Shown here: positions 19,692 to 32,009 of the stretch, piece after piece
Numbering within the stretch: the first letter of the stretch is position 1
How the letters are laid out: every line of letters starts with the position of its first letter
Program-made: the position numbers and the translations under genes
The notes under the pieces: generated by a model
What the model was told of the DNA's origin: nothing
The model's database searches: none
What the model saw: only the letters and a program-made list of their open reading frames with translations
Assembly (NCBI RefSeq): GCF_000715075.1
Contig: NC_134094.1
Coordinates: 79,150,120 to 79,214,119 of the forward strand
Origin: Nicotiana tabacum
Taxonomy: Eukaryota > Streptophyta > Magnoliopsida > Solanales > Solanaceae
Direction of reading: 5' to 3'
DNA length: 64,000 bases

Positions 19692-21690
19692 TGTCATGCC
19701 CCAAAACCAGTGAACCCGACCGAGCAAGCCTGTTAGATTTCATTCTACCCAAATTCATCCATGAATAGATATAATACATGTTATCATTAATTAGACGAAA
19801 ATGTGTTCATGTCTACAATACCAATTCATTTCCAATAGTTTCATCATTTTTAAAGTCTCAAATGGACAAGTAACACGTCCACAACATAACATAGTTTGTC
19901 TTTCCCCAGCTCCAATACACAACCCACACTATGTCTACGGAGCCTCTATAGATAAAGAAGAGCACAATGATAATGCCGGCAACAAGGCCCCGGCTATACC
20001 TCAAATAGGATACATAAGTACAAAAGATTCATGACCCCGGAATAAAGTGGGGCTCACCAAGTCAACTGGGAAGAAAGTGCACTGCTATCACTGATCAATA
20101 TCTCCTGTTGTGGAACCACCTGCATCCATTGAAAGATGCAGCGCCCCGGGCAAAAGGGACGTTAGTGCCATCGAATAGTACTAGTATGTATAACTAAACA
20201 CTCTCTCAATAGAATGAAAATTAATACAAACAAGATTATCATAATATCAATGAAAGCCTTAATCAACATCAAACCTCAATTTAGGATCAAGACAGTGTTC
20301 AAATTAATTTCCATATCTCACATTGGGAGATTTTTAGTATCGATATACCATTGTCCACAATACCATTATTTACAAAACCGGTACCACCGTACTCTTAGCA
20401 CAGAGTCCGATCACGACCCGATCGGCTAGGCTATCTCATTAGAGACATCAACCACAATTACTCTCAATATCAATACCACCGTTTTTAACACGGAGTCCGA
20501 TCACGACCCGATCGGATAGGCCATCTCATTAGAGACATCAACCACAATTACTATCATTACCAATTTCCAGCACAATCGCCACCATGTATGCGGCATGGTG
20601 TCCGATCACGACCCGATCGGCTAGGCCGTCTTATTTGAGACATCAACCTTTTTATATCAATCATCGCATTTCATAATACTTTCACATCTTTTCATTTTAT
20701 TGGCACTAGTGACCATAATTATAAGATCAGTCTTGGCACGTTGGCCATATTCAGTATTTCATGCTCACATTATCAATTTCAAATATCATCCTCATCATCA
20801 ACAATAAACATAATTCAAATTAAAGTGTGTAGTACACATGTGAGCAATTTAGAGTCTAATGCACATAGAGATATTTCACAAAATTTGGCATAATAGCCTT
20901 CATTTGAACTTGACTTAAAGTCGAAACATTATTAATGCACAACCCATATTTTAACACATCCTCAACTGGTAACATAACATGAATAGAGCATTTGGGATGC
21001 TTGTTGAACATATATCTTTCAACCCAATCTTACTCGGAATAGTCAATTTTATAATGAATTACTCGGGACTTACATAATTTACATGAATATCGTGGGATTC
21101 AATTCTAAGAGAAGCGTTTAGCCAACATACCTCACTTGAGCTTCCTTAAACTCTAAAACATTCTGGAATTCTTAGCAATTTCAATCTATTGTAGAATATA
21201 ACAAATTGAATCAAAATTTGGAAGATGATCATGGTTTTAGCTCACTTGAGCATTTTATCAAACAGTAGGTGTGCATAAGGTTTCAATGTCCTTTTTATGA
21301 AGGATTCCATCATCCCACAACCCAATCTTTACCATTTTTAGCTCAACAATCTTTCTACATCCTTTTATATCACATGCATGTAAAATAATCAACTCTCATG
21401 CCCAAAACTTATCTTGCTAATTAACCATTTTCATATGATTTCGAAATTAGGGTTTAGGGTGTAGAATCTTACCTCTAGGATGAAGACCTAGTGAGTTTCC
21501 CTTCTCAATCTTTTACTTTCTGATGCATTGTTCAACCCAAAAAGTCCAAGCCGCGGCTCGCAAGCTCTCCGCGAAGAATTTCTACAATCCTCAAACACGT
21601 AAGCCTAGTCCGGCAGCATAAACATTATTTTCTTTGCATATTTTACCGAGCTTTACACTTAAATACTTCGAAATTTTTTGGGGTGTTACA
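19692..21690 (-). repeat. Element B 5' LTR with array deleted
   Basis: 1999 bp. It joins caatctttt to actttctgatgcattg near 21515, so about 460 bp present in the partner LTR is missing. A shared tctttt lies at both ends of the missing segment. The palindrome array is removed exactly. Confidence 0.93.
20388..20645 (-). repeat. About 100-bp tandem repeats, B 5' LTR
   Basis: Three units, near-identical to 13195-13446, with gatcacgacccgatcgg centres at about 20410, 20500 and 20605. Confidence 0.8.
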
Positions 21691-21695
21691 ATCTC

Positions 21696-21944
21696 CTTGT
21701 TTAATTTATTTTGGTCTTAGACTCTTATAGACCTTATGTTCCAGATTTGTACCCATATTAGATGCCCATGCACTCAGTGACACCAGGTTTTGGGGAGTGT
21801 TCATATCAGTATTTGTGGGATTATGTATTTTATTTAAATATTATATTTTCAAACTTAAAAGAATTTGTGGTTTAATAAGATTTTCGGCTTGCCTAGTATT
21901 GAGATAGGCGCCATCACGACAGGTTAGGATTTTGGGTCGTGACT
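21696..21944 (+). repeat. Element A 3' LTR, right part
   Basis: Continues the LTR after B. It ends ...GGGTCGTGACT; the expected final base is A, so the terminal CA has mutated. The TSD aaaaa follows. Confidence 0.92.
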
Positions 21945-22855
21945 AAAAATCACCAATGCAGCAACTCCACATCATCACATATCATCCCTGATAATAGCCA
22001 CCCTTATCACTCCTATAATAGCATCCCTTATCCCTCCACCCTGACAATATCAATAGACACCCTTATCACTCTTATATCCACCTTTATCTCTCCTATAGCC
22101 ACCATTATCTCTCCTATAGCAACCCTTATCGCTCCGCCCAAACAATACCCCAACATACACAACAATAGTGAAATGCCACCCTTATACCCACATTATATCA
22201 ACAGTGGAATGCCACCTTTATATCCTCAAAATAATAACTCAAATAGCACAACAATTTGTACGGAATATTCTCACGGCAACATAACAATTAATTCATATCA
22301 CGATTTGCCCAATGGCTACAACCAATTCCAAAGATATAACAAAATCAATTAATTTCACAACAAATAGTCCAAGGCTCCACACAATGTATATAAAACCTTA
22401 AAAACAATCAACAACGATAGAAAAATAATCACCGTAGGGCAACGCCTTCATTAATCCAACTTTATGATAATTATACTAACACTCCTTCTTAAGCTTGTTT
22501 AATTAATTATTTGAGACGAAAAATTCATAATGAAATTAAATTCCAAGAAATATCAAATCATTAAATTCACGGAATCCACATAAATATACAAGTAATAATC
22601 ACCTCAAATTATCATACAAAAACAAATTCAACACAACGCGAATTGAGGCATTGCAAGTAGATGATTTTATAAATGCCAATATTTATCCAATTTACTACAC
22701 AATGTCCAAGACTTTAACTCAATACATTTTTCACATATAAGCCCGAGTACGTACTCGTCACCTCACGTATACGGCTTTTCACATTTCACAAATGGCACAT
22801 AAGACTCGATGCCTAAGGGGTAATTCCCCCACTCGAGGTTAGGCAAGATACTTAC

Positions 22856-22923
22856 CTTTTTGAAGTTATATCGATATTCCAAAATCGCCTTCTTGCTTGA
22901 ATTGACCTCCGTACCTCTCAAAT
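22856..22923 (-). other. LTR exon-2-like block, copy I
   Basis: A 68-nt block between GGATAG and GTAAGTATC on the minus strand. Confidence 0.5.
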
Positions 22924-23294
22924 CTATCCAAATTAATTGTATAACCTCATTAAAGTTCATCAGAACAATTCCGGATAATAATACGTCGACTTAAAATTTT
23001 ATTCCAAAAAGTCAACAAAAGTCAATGCGGGGCCCACCTCTAGGAACCTAGCATAAATTTCATGAAATCCGAACACTCATTCCTATACGAGTTCAACCAT
23101 ACCAATTTTATCGAATTTCAATAACAACTCGGCCTCAAACGATGAATATAATCATAGATTCATGAAATATAAAACCTTTGGGATATAGGACACTTACCCA
23201 AGTCAAAGTCTTGAAGAACTCCTCCAAAATCACCCAAAACCCGAGCTCCAAAATCCCAATCGAAATGGCGAAATGACTATTTTTGGTCCTTAAA

Positions 23295-23475
23295 TGTTTC
23301 TGCCCAGTTTCGCACCTGCGGATGCATCGCTGCATCTGCGGAGCCGCTTTTGCGAGCAAAAACTTGCTTCTGCGGAAGTCCACTGGACACTGCCCTCTCG
23401 CACCTGCGGAAGAACTTCCGCTTCTGCGGTCATGCAGGTGCGGAAAATGCATCGTACCTGCGACCTCTGCCCATT
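23295..23475. promoter_or_regulatory. GC-rich array (GCACCTGCGG type), LTR I
   Basis: Repeated gcacctgcgg, gcatctgcgg, gcttctgcgg words with inverted partners (gcaggtgcgg). It continues past the H insertion at 30525-30600 (gcggtcgcgcacctggg). Confidence 0.7.
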
Positions 23476-23767
23476 CCAGTCCTGTCACGACCCAAAATCC
23501 CACCACAGGCGTCGTGATGGCACTTAGTGTCTAAGACTAAGTAAGCTGATTATAACTACAATTCAAGCCAATTTTATTTTTAAAATGGAAACTAACAGCG
23601 AAAATAATTACAAACAACCTCCCAAGACTGGTAATACCGAGTCACGAACTCTAACTGAATACATGAAATGATCTTAAGGATCGAATACTCAATACTGTTT
23701 GATTAATAACTAACACTACAATAAAATGGAAAGACTCCAAGGGACTGCGACGACCAAGAAGCTCTAC

Positions 23768-23827
23768 CTTGAATCCTTGCGATCACACTCTAACTCTGTC
23801 TGAGTCCGATAGCTCCAATACGTGGCT
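23768..23827 (-). other. LTR exon-3-like block, copy H
   Basis: Exactly 60 nt on the minus strand, from after GTGCAG to before GTAGAGC. The length equals both element E copies. Confidence 0.45.
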
Positions 23828-24689
23828 CTGCACAAAAATATGCAGAACTGTAGTATGAGTATACCACGATCGGTACCCAGTAAATATCAAGACTAACCTC
23901 AGTGGAGTAGTGACGAGGTACAGTCGAGACACTCACTAGTCTAATAACATGTGCAATATAGTATAAAAAAATAATAGGAAACAAATAACATTGATAGAAA
24001 CAATAATCAACCAGTGATATACACAACAGGGTGACAATAACACCATAAATATTGCGCAACAAATAATGAATACAAGTACAACTAATTAATCAAGTCCTTC
24101 CAATATAAATCTTTCGCCTATATGTTTTTCAAATAGAAATCTCCAGATATAATACTTTCAAATAAATCTCTTTCGAATAAAAGTCACCATGTGACACAGC
24201 ATTTCAAAATCATATAATACGGGTCTCAGCCCACTTTCATATTTCCACGGCACCTCGTGCCAATTTCTCTATCACAACCGCACGGACAACTCACGTGCCA
24301 AATATCATTATCATTTAACCATGGCACCTCGTGCCCAACTTTCATATCACAACTGCACGAACAATTCACGTGCCAATATCATCATTATTTACTCACGGTA
24401 CTTCGTGCCCACAATTCATATCATAACTATACAGACAGTTCACGTGCCAAAATCATCATTATTTACTCACGACAGTTCATGCCCATATTTCATTTCATAA
24501 TCCGCCTGGCAATAACCACAGGCTCCCAATTCCAACATAGATCAGACTATTATCAATTTACTAACAACAAGACAAAATGCACAAGATATAAAAATAAACA
24601 CAAGAAAAATCACAACATCACATGAAAATTACCAACGCAATAACCCCACATCATCACATAAAATTTACCAACACAATAACCACGTATCA

Positions 24690-24860
24690 TCCCTGACAAT
24701 AGCCACCCTTATCACTCCTATAGCCACCCTTATCGCTTTGTATAATAGCCACACTTATCACTCTGCCCAGACAATATCCCAACATACATAACCACGATGA
24801 AATTCCACCCTTATACCCACATAATATCAATAGTGAAATGCCACCCTTATATCCTCATAA
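24690..24860 (-). repeat. About 21-bp repeats with AAGGGTGG core, LTR H
   Basis: On the plus strand, atagccacccttatcactcct and variants; homologous to 37130-37276 in element E. Confidence 0.75.
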
Positions 24861-25485
24861 TAATAACTCAAATCACACAACAATTTACACTGTATATTAT
24901 CACGACAATACAACACAATCAATTCCTATCACAATTTTTCCAACAACCACAACCAATTCCAATGATATAGTAAAATCAATAAATTTCTCAAAAATAGCCG
25001 AAGGCTCCACACAACGTATATAAAACCTCAAAAACAATCAACAGAGATAGAAAATACTCAGTATAGGGCAACACCTTCATTAATCCAAATTCTTGATAAT
25101 TATATTAACGCCTCAGTTTAAACTTCGTTCATTAATTATTTGCAGATGGAAAATCCATAATATAATTATTTTCAGGAAATATCAAATCAACTAACTCACG
25201 GAATTTACATAAATATTCAAGTAACAATCACATCAAACTGTCATATAAAAAAAATTCAACAAAAGAGGATTGAGGCATGACAAATAAATGATTTAATAAT
25301 TACCAACAATTATCCAATTTACTACACAATAATGCCTAAGACTTTAACCCAATAAAATTTGCACATATAAGCCCGAGTACGTACTCGTCACCCCGCGTAC
25401 ACGGATTTTCACATTTCACAAATGGCACATAAGACTCGATGCCTAAGGGGTAATTCACCCACTCAAGGTTAGGCAAGATACATAC

Positions 25486-25553
25486 TTTTTTGAAGTTAGG
25501 ACGATATTCCAAAATTGTCTTCTTGCTTGAATTGACCTCCGAACAGCTCAAAT
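25486..25553 (-). other. LTR exon-2-like block, copy H
   Basis: A 68-nt block between GGATAG and GTATGTATC on the minus strand. The palindrome GAGTACGTACTC follows at 25375-25386. Confidence 0.5.
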
Positions 25554-27058
25554 CTATCCAAATTAATTCAATTCAGTCAATACTAATTATAGGAATTAAT
25601 TCCATATGAAAATACTAATTTCCCAACAAAATCTAAAATTTAACTCAAAAATCGCTTGTGGGGCCCACGTCTCGGAATCTAACGCAACTCACAAAATCCG
25701 ACAACCCATTCAATTACGAGTCCACCCATATCAATTTTATCAAATTTCGATAACAACTTGGCCTCCAAATCTAAAATTTTCGTTTTTGAAAGATTTTGCA
25801 AAAATCCCAATTTCTTCCATTTAAATCCAATTAAATGATGAATATAACCATGGATTTATGAAATATAATCACTTTCGGATATAGGACACTTACCCAAGTT
25901 AAAGTCTTGAAGAAATCCTCAAAATCGCCCAAGAACCGTGCTCGAAAAATCCAAAACGAAATGAAGGAAATGACCATTTTTGGTCCTTAAGTTTCTGCCC
26001 AAAAAATACTATACTGGTCGCTAAAAGTCCAATCCCGTTGCGAAAAGTGTCAAATCTGGTCGCTAAAGGTGCGCACCAGAACTGTTTACACCAACAGTTT
26101 TATTTTCACTAAAAAGGATCTAACTCCATCATACGAACTCGGAATTTGATGATTCTTGTTGCTATGAGTCACAAATAATAATACGAACCTACACGTGCAA
26201 TCGAAACTCAATTTGGAGCTCATTTGCTCAATGCGATACCAATTTCTCTCGTTAAACAATTAATTCATGTTTCACGCTAAAAGCCAAACCGTGACTTGAT
26301 GGAATTAGATCAAACTTTCCAGATTACTCCTATAATTCATTATCTAAATCCCAAAAGTCTCGAAATCCAATTTCAATCTCTAGAACTAAAAATGGACCTT
26401 TGGATCATTACATGCTTATGCTGAAAACATCAAACTCTTCCCCGATAGCTTGTAGTGTATCAACCATAACGTTTTGTACTCAACTCCAACTTCCTAATGG
26501 TTTAAATTTCTGCAAACTAGATACAAAGGGCTACAACTTTCATGTTTTGCTCATCGCCCAACTCCTAATAGATTGCGAGATATAAGCTCCCAAAGTCAGC
26601 CCTATGCAGCCAAAATTTCTGGCGATGCACACTGTTGTAGCCAAAATCTACAGTCCCAGCTTCAGTCAATATATCATAATGTTTTGTACAAATATTTGAA
26701 TGATGAATGGTTTATCATTCCGGAAACTAGAATCCAAGAGCTACAACTTTCATGTTTTGAAAATGTCACGACCCAAAATTTTAACCTCTCGTGATTGCGC
26801 CTATCTCGAAACTAGGCAAGCCGACAATCTCAATAAACCACAATTTCTTTTAAGTCTAAAAATATAATATTTCAAGCTTAAGGGAAAATCCCACAAATAC
26901 TAGGTAAAACATCTTCCCAAAACCCGGTGTCACTGAGTATATGAACATCTAATTATGAATACAAGTATGAAAAATACGGTCCATAACAGTCTGAGACCAA
27001 ATACGGTAAATAAGAAGATAGGGAAGGAGAGGAAAGGTCTGCGAAATACGGCAGCTAC

Positions 27059-27125
27059 CTCAGAATCTCCGAAAAATTAGTTGTGTGGAAGAATCAACAC
27101 CCGGTATATCCGTGAATACCTTGAT
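27059..27125 (-). other. LTR exon-3-like block, copy C
   Basis: A 67-nt block on the minus strand, after CTTCGTGTGCAG and before GTAGCTGCCG. Confidence 0.45.
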
Positions 27126-27544
27126 CTGCACACGAAGTGCATGGTGTAGTATAAGTACAACCAACTCAGCAAGTAACAATAATAAATAAGGAACTGAAGA
27201 TAGTGACGAGCTACACAGTTATAGTTCACTTCCAGTAATTCCAGCAAAGAATAGAAATGCTTTCAAATTCCGCAGTTTATGTCAAATCAGTTTTATGGAG
27301 TTCAAGTTCATGTACTCCGGATATAAAATCTTTCAGAGAATTTCACAACAATGACAGATAGCAACTAAGTGCAACAACAAATGAAAAGCAAGTTCAGCCT
27401 CTTAGGCAACAATCACTCAAGTCATCACAACAGCTCAACCATTCGGCTCTCAGCCCTCAACACTCACACTAAATGGGTACCCGCGCTCATTGGGGGTGTA
27501 CAGACTTCGGAAGGGCTCCTACAAACAAAGCGCTATAATCCTTA

Positions 27545-27690
27545 CAGATAACTCCCGTGCTATAATATCAATATCTGGATCCGCACGGACAACTTATGTG
27601 CTGCACGGACAACTCACGTGCCTTAGTATAATATCTGGATTCGCACGGACAACTCACGTGTTACATGGACAATTCACATGCTATAGTATA
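27545..27690 (-). repeat. Tandem hairpin repeats, LTR C
   Basis: Repeated gcacggacaactcacgtg and tataatatctggatccgc. These are the complement of the J and A arrays. Confidence 0.8.
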
Positions 27691-28044
27691 ATATCTCACA
27701 ATCAAGCCCTCGGCCTCGCTCAGTCATAAACCTCTCTAGTCTCTTGGGCTCTCAACAATTATGAAATCAGCCCAAACAACAATGATATGATACATCAATA
27801 ATGAACAATAGAGACTGGGATAAAATAATCAAGTAAACTGTGACTGAGTACAAAACAACAATTAATCAGATAGTTAAACATGTACAAGACCTCTATGGAT
27901 CCCAACAGTACCAACATATAGCCTAAACATGGTTTCTATCATGACTTACAATCAAATTTCCACAACACATAGATAGCACATAGTTAACAATAAATTATTC
28001 AACTTTACAGTTTCTACGGGACGGACCATGTCACAATCCCCTCG

Positions 28045-28083
28045 GTGCACCCCCACATGCCTGTCACCTAGCATGTGCGTCAC
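28045..28083 (-). promoter_or_regulatory. 39-bp highly conserved LTR block, copy C
   Basis: Three differences from copy J over 39 bases, 72 nt downstream of donor 2 on the minus strand. Confidence 0.6.
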
Positions 28084-28156
28084 ATCCAAAATAATCACAT
28101 GACATAAAATTTCGGGGTTTCATACCCTCAGGACAACATTTATAATTGTTACTTAC

Positions 28157-28224
28157 CTCAAACCGTGAAATTCTTTATTGTGCAAAGTCTTTTCCTCTTA
28201 AATTTGCCTCCAAACGCCTCTAAT
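28157..28224 (-). other. LTR exon-2-like block, copy C
   Basis: A 68-nt block between GTGACTAG and GTAAGTAAC on the minus strand, without ATG. Confidence 0.5.
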
Positions 28225-28659
28225 CTAGTCACAATTAATTCGATTCAGTCAATAAAAATTATTGGAATTAATTCCATCAGAAAATACTAATTTTTCATAA
28301 AAATACGAAAATTAGCTCAAAAATCGCCCGTGGGGCCCATGTCTCGGAACCCAACAAAAGTTATGAAATATGAACGCACATTCAACCACGAGTCCAACAA
28401 TACAAATTTTTCTCAAATCCGACATCAACTCGACCCTCAAATCTCCAAATTAAACCAAGAGGGTTTTCACAATTTTCCTACTTAATTTACCAATTAAATA
28501 TTAAAAACAACCATGGATTCGGGTGATTTAACCAATATGGAGTTAAGAACACTTACCCCATTGTTCTCCTTGAAAAACTCCCAAAAATCGCCTCTTCCCG
28601 AGCTCCAATCCGTCAAAAATGAACATTTTCAGAACTTAAACTCTCTGCCCAGTCATTTG

Positions 28660-29075
28660 CTCTACGCGATCGTGAACATTCCCACGTGATCGCGAAGAAC
28701 AGTTTTCCACAGCCCAAATTTAACCCTACGCGATTGCGGACTTTCCCACGTGATCGTGATGCACAAAATCACAGACTTACGCGATCACAGACTAGTCCAT
28801 GCAATCGCAAAGCATAAAACGCGTGACTTCTACTGCGCTCCACTTACTCTACGCGAAACGCGACCTTCTTCACGCGTTCGCGAGTCACAAAATCTAAAAG
28901 CTATGCGATTGCATCCCGCTTCACGCGATCGCGAAGCACAAAACTCAGCAACCCTCAATTAACCTTACGCGATCGTGGATATCCCCACGTGATCGCGAAG
29001 CACAAAACCTCTGCTGACCAACTAAGCCTACGCGATCGCAGACGCATTCACGCGATCGCGTATAAGGAAATCAAA
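28660..29075. promoter_or_regulatory. GC-rich palindrome array (GCGATCGC type), LTR C
   Basis: About fourteen tacgcgatcgcg / cacgtgatcgcgaag words in varying decay (gatcgtga, gattgcgga), as in 10378-10765. Many differences from the ideal palindrome are CG to TG or CA. Confidence 0.75.
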
Positions 29076-30521
29076 TGCAGATATCAGAAAATTCCAGCAG
29101 CTGTTTAAGTCCAAATTTTGATCCGTTAACCATCTGAAATTCATCCGAGCTCCTCGGGACCTTAACCAAATATACCAACAAGTCTTAAAACATCATACGA
29201 ACCTAGTCGAACCCTCAAATCACCTCAAACAACACTAAAACCATGAATCATACCCCAATTCAAGCCTAATGAACTTTGAAACTTTCAATTTCTACAAACA
29301 ACACTGAAACCTATCAAATCACGTCCGATTGACCTCAAATTTTGCACACAAGTCATAAATGACATAACAGACCTATTAAAATTTTCAGAATCGGATTTCG
29401 ACACCGACATCAAAAAGTCAACCCCCGGTCAAACTTTCCAAAAATTCAACTTTCGGCATTTCAAGCCTAATTCCTCTACGGACCTCCAAATAATTTTCCG
29501 GACACGCTCCTAAGTCCAAAATCACCATACAGAACTATTGAAATCATAAAAATTAAAATCTGAGGTCATTTACACATAAGTCCTCATCCGATCAACTTTT
29601 TCTAATTTAAAATTTTAATTATAAGGCTAAGTGTCTCATTTAACTCTGAATTTCTTCCAGACCCGAACCAACTAAACCGGTAAGTCATAAAACAACTGTA
29701 AAGCATAATTTGAGCAGTAAATGGGGGAACGGAGTTATTATACTCATAACAACCAGCCGGGTCGTTACAAAAAATTTTCAGATTCCTTATAGATTTCGAG
29801 ATATAAGCATCCAAAGTCAGCTTCGCGCATCAGAAATTTTGCACATAGCTGTCAAAAAAACCATTAGTTAAAAATGATCCAAAACCACTCTGAAACTCAC
29901 CCGAGGCCCTCGGGACCTCAACCCAATACACCAACAAGTCCTAAAACATCATACAAACTTAGTTGAAACCTGAAATCAAATAAAACAATGCTAAAACCAC
30001 AAATCATACCCCAATTTAAGCTTAAGGAACTTAAGAATTTCCAACTTCTACATTCGATGCCTAAACCTATCAAATCAATTCCGATTGACCTCAAATTTTG
30101 CACACAAGTCATAAATGACATAAGAAAATTTTTAGAACTGGATTCCGACTCCGATATCAAAAAGTCAACTCCCTGGTCAAACTTCCCAAAAATTCAACTT
30201 TCGCCATTTCAAGCAAAATTTCACTACGGACTTCCAAAAAAATTTCCGGAAATGCTCCTAAGTCCGAAATCACCATACGGAGCTATTGGAATCATCAAAA
30301 CTTGATTCCGGGGTAGTTTACACATAATTCACCATCCGGTCAATTATTTTAACTTAAGCTTCCAAAATAAGAATTGTTCTTAAAATTAAATCCTGAATCA
30401 TCTGAAAACCAAACTTAACCACACTCGCAAGTCATAATACACATTTCAAAGATGCTCGAAACCTTAAGCCACAAAACAGAACGTAAATTCTTAAAACGAC
30501 AAGTCAGGTCGTTACAAGTCC

Positions 30522-31292
30522 AAGCCGCATATGCGACCATTTTGTCACTTTTGCGGTCGCGCACCTGGGACCATTCCATCGCAGGTGTGATTGCAGTAGA
30601 ACTGGAAAAATTCCAGAATTCCTTCAAGCACAATTTTGGTCCGTTTAACCATCCGAAACTCGCCCGAGGCCCCCGGGACTTTAACCAAATATACCAACAT
30701 GTCCCAAAATACAATACGAACTTAGTCGAGACTTCAAATCACGTCAAACATCGCTGAAAGTACGAATCACGCATCGAATCTAATTTTGAGTTTTCAAATC
30801 GTCCAACTTCTATATTTTGCGCCGAAACATATCAAATCAATCCGGAATGACTTCAAATTTTGCACACAAGTCATAATTGACGTAATGGAGCTATTCTCAT
30901 TTCCTAAATCAAAATCCGACCTCGTTATAAAAAATTCAACTTTCGGTCGGACTTTTCAAAAATCTTCTATTCTTTAACTTTCGCCAAAATGCGTCAAATT
31001 ATCCTACGGACTTCCAAATCCAAATCCGAACATACGCCTAAGTTTGAAATCAGCATACAAAACTATTGACATGATACAAATTTTATTCCGGGGTCGCTTG
31101 CTCAAAAGTCAACTCATCGGTCAACTCTTTCTATTTAAGCTTCTAAATAGGAATTATTCTTTCAATTTAATTCTAAATCTTATGAAAATCAAACTCGACC
31201 ACACCCGCGGGTCATAATACATATTGCGAAGCTGCTCGAGACCTTAAGTCATTGAACGGGGCGTAAATTCTTAAAACGACAAGTCGGGTCGT

Positions 31293-31296
<4 letters not shown>
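30522..31296 (-). mobile_element. LTR I, segment 3 (reverse), to its TGTAAC end
   Basis: Continues LTR I after H. It ends GTCGGGTCGTTACA at 31296; on the minus strand this is TGTAACGACCCGACTTGTCG, the start of the E-type LTR. The flank is a TA microsatellite, so the TSD cannot be read. Confidence 0.9.

Positions 31297-31335
<39 letters not shown>
31297..31335. repeat. (TA)n microsatellite
   Basis: 39 bp of uninterrupted TA at the outer end of LTR I. It may be an expanded AT-rich insertion target. Confidence 0.97.
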
Positions 31336-31338
<3 letters not shown>

Positions 31339-31477
31339 TGGACCGGGTATGGCCGAAATGGGCTCAAATTTTTGGGCCAATTTTGGCTCAATTTTAATTA
31401 AAATACACTTAGTCCAATCCTCACTCCATTTATCAAACCATTAATCAACTCTTAAAACCTATACATATACAAATAAG

Positions 31478-31558
<81 letters not shown>

Positions 31559-31696
31559 TTGATCAAAAACTGACCGAAGTTAATTAAATTAATTATAAAA
31601 ACAATTTAAAAATTTATTACCGACCGATTTCGGTCAAAAATGTCTAATTAAGGGCAGACCTAGACGAGGTTCTTCCCCATTTTTTCTCTTTACTAT
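31336..31696. other. AT-rich stretch with CACTA-type repeat words
   Basis: No gene. It contains gggccgaaatgggctc words, the (AC)n(AT)n tract, and at 31620-31636 a CCGACCGATTTCGGTC palindrome like those at the transposon's other end. This may be the 5' subterminal region. No terminal CACTA was found. Confidence 0.5.
31483..31552. repeat. (AC)n-(AT)n compound microsatellite
   Basis: About 44 bp of AC followed by about 25 bp of AT. Confidence 0.96.
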
Positions 31697-32009
31697 TTGT
31701 CTCACTCTTTCTTCCTCATCCAAAAATCCTTCCCAAATCACCTCACCACTCCCTTCTCACCCAAAATCAAACCCCCAACTTTGTCTCTCCCGCACCACCA
31801 CTGTTTCTCCGCCGCCATTGCTCCTTCGCCACCACTGGCGTGCCACCACTGCTCCTCCGCCACTGAGCACTTCCACTGCCACTGCCGCGCCATTCCCAAA
31901 ATCATACCCCTCTCCTCTCTTTGAAGGTTAGTTATCCACATTTCTTAGTTTTAGTTATAGAAATTCTTTCAACTGTATAAACTAGGGTTCTACCGCATTT
32001 ATGGGTTCT

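Larger units (their letters stand above)
12472..21690 (-). mobile_element. Element B: Ty3/gypsy chromovirus in A's 3' LTR, minus strand
   Basis: Flanked by atctc at 12467-12471 and 21691-21695. In the minus direction the LTRs start TGTAACACCCC and end GGGGCATGACA. The order in that direction is 5' LTR 19692-21690, primer site, an unrecognised interior, RNase H, integrase, chromodomain, polypurine tract, 3' LTR 12472-14962. The insertion lies in the target that reads tctatctcctt... in the 5' LTR of A. B is therefore younger than A. Only the second half of pol is recognisable. Confidence 0.95.
3257..21944 (+). mobile_element. Element A: Ty3/gypsy chromovirus (Tekay/Del type), interrupted by B
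   Basis: A full-length LTR retrotransposon flanked by aaaaa (3252-3256 and 21945-21949). Joining the flanks recreates LTR I sequence comparable to 24610-24680. Order: 5' LTR, tRNA-Met primer site, gag, protease, RT, RNase H, integrase, chromodomain, polypurine tract, 3' LTR. The C-terminal chromodomain and long LTRs indicate Tekay/Del. About 9.2 kb of its length is the later insertion B (12472-21690). Coding capacity is destroyed by many TAG stops and frameshifts. The 5' LTR has also lost its middle, so the copy should not be able to drive its own expression. Confidence 0.95.
21950..23482 (-). mobile_element. LTR I, segment 2 (reverse)
   Basis: Continues LTR I from 3256. In its own (minus) direction it carries, from right to left: a GC-rich array 23295-23475, donor 1 (gggtaagtgtcc, complement near 23190), exon-2-like block 22856-22923, palindrome GAGTACGTACTC at 22745-22756, and 21-bp ataagggtggct repeats (about 21995-22200). 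It is cut at 23482 by solo LTR H. The open frames here are repeat shadows. Confidence 0.9.
26764..29769 (-). mobile_element. Solo LTR C (family of element A)
   Basis: Begins TGTCACGACCC at 26764 and ends GGTCGTTACA at 29769. Read on the minus strand it aligns with the element A 3' LTR along its whole 3006 bp. Flanks are gaaaa and aaaaa, a 4-of-5 match. It interrupts H in catgttttgaaaa...ttttcagattcc. It keeps a full set of landmarks: array 28660-29075, exon-2-like block, conserved block 28045-28083, tandem repeats 27545-27690, exon-3-like block. Confidence 0.92.
23483..30516 (-). mobile_element. Solo LTR H (family of element E), containing solo LTR C
   Basis: Begins TGTCACGACCC at 23483 and ends GGTCGTTACA at 30516. 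It is flanked by agtcc at 23478-23482 and 30517-30521. No primer site, gag or pol lies inside, so it is a solo LTR left by recombination between two LTRs. It lies in LTR I, joining cattccagtcc to aagccgcatatgcg. C interrupts it at 26764-29769; without C it is about 4.0 kb. A diverged direct repeat of roughly 210 bp with ctacaactttcatgttttg occurs at 26528 and 26738. Confidence 0.93.

Noticed and set aside
21939..22352. 137-codon Ile/Ser/Thr-rich ORF
   Set aside because: It lies in the antisense of the AAGGGTGG repeats of LTR I and spans the junction with element A.
31697..31924. Host gene for a Pro/Ser/His-rich protein
   Set aside because: Low-complexity, no domain, and located inside the CACTA element; kept only as a possible upstream exon.
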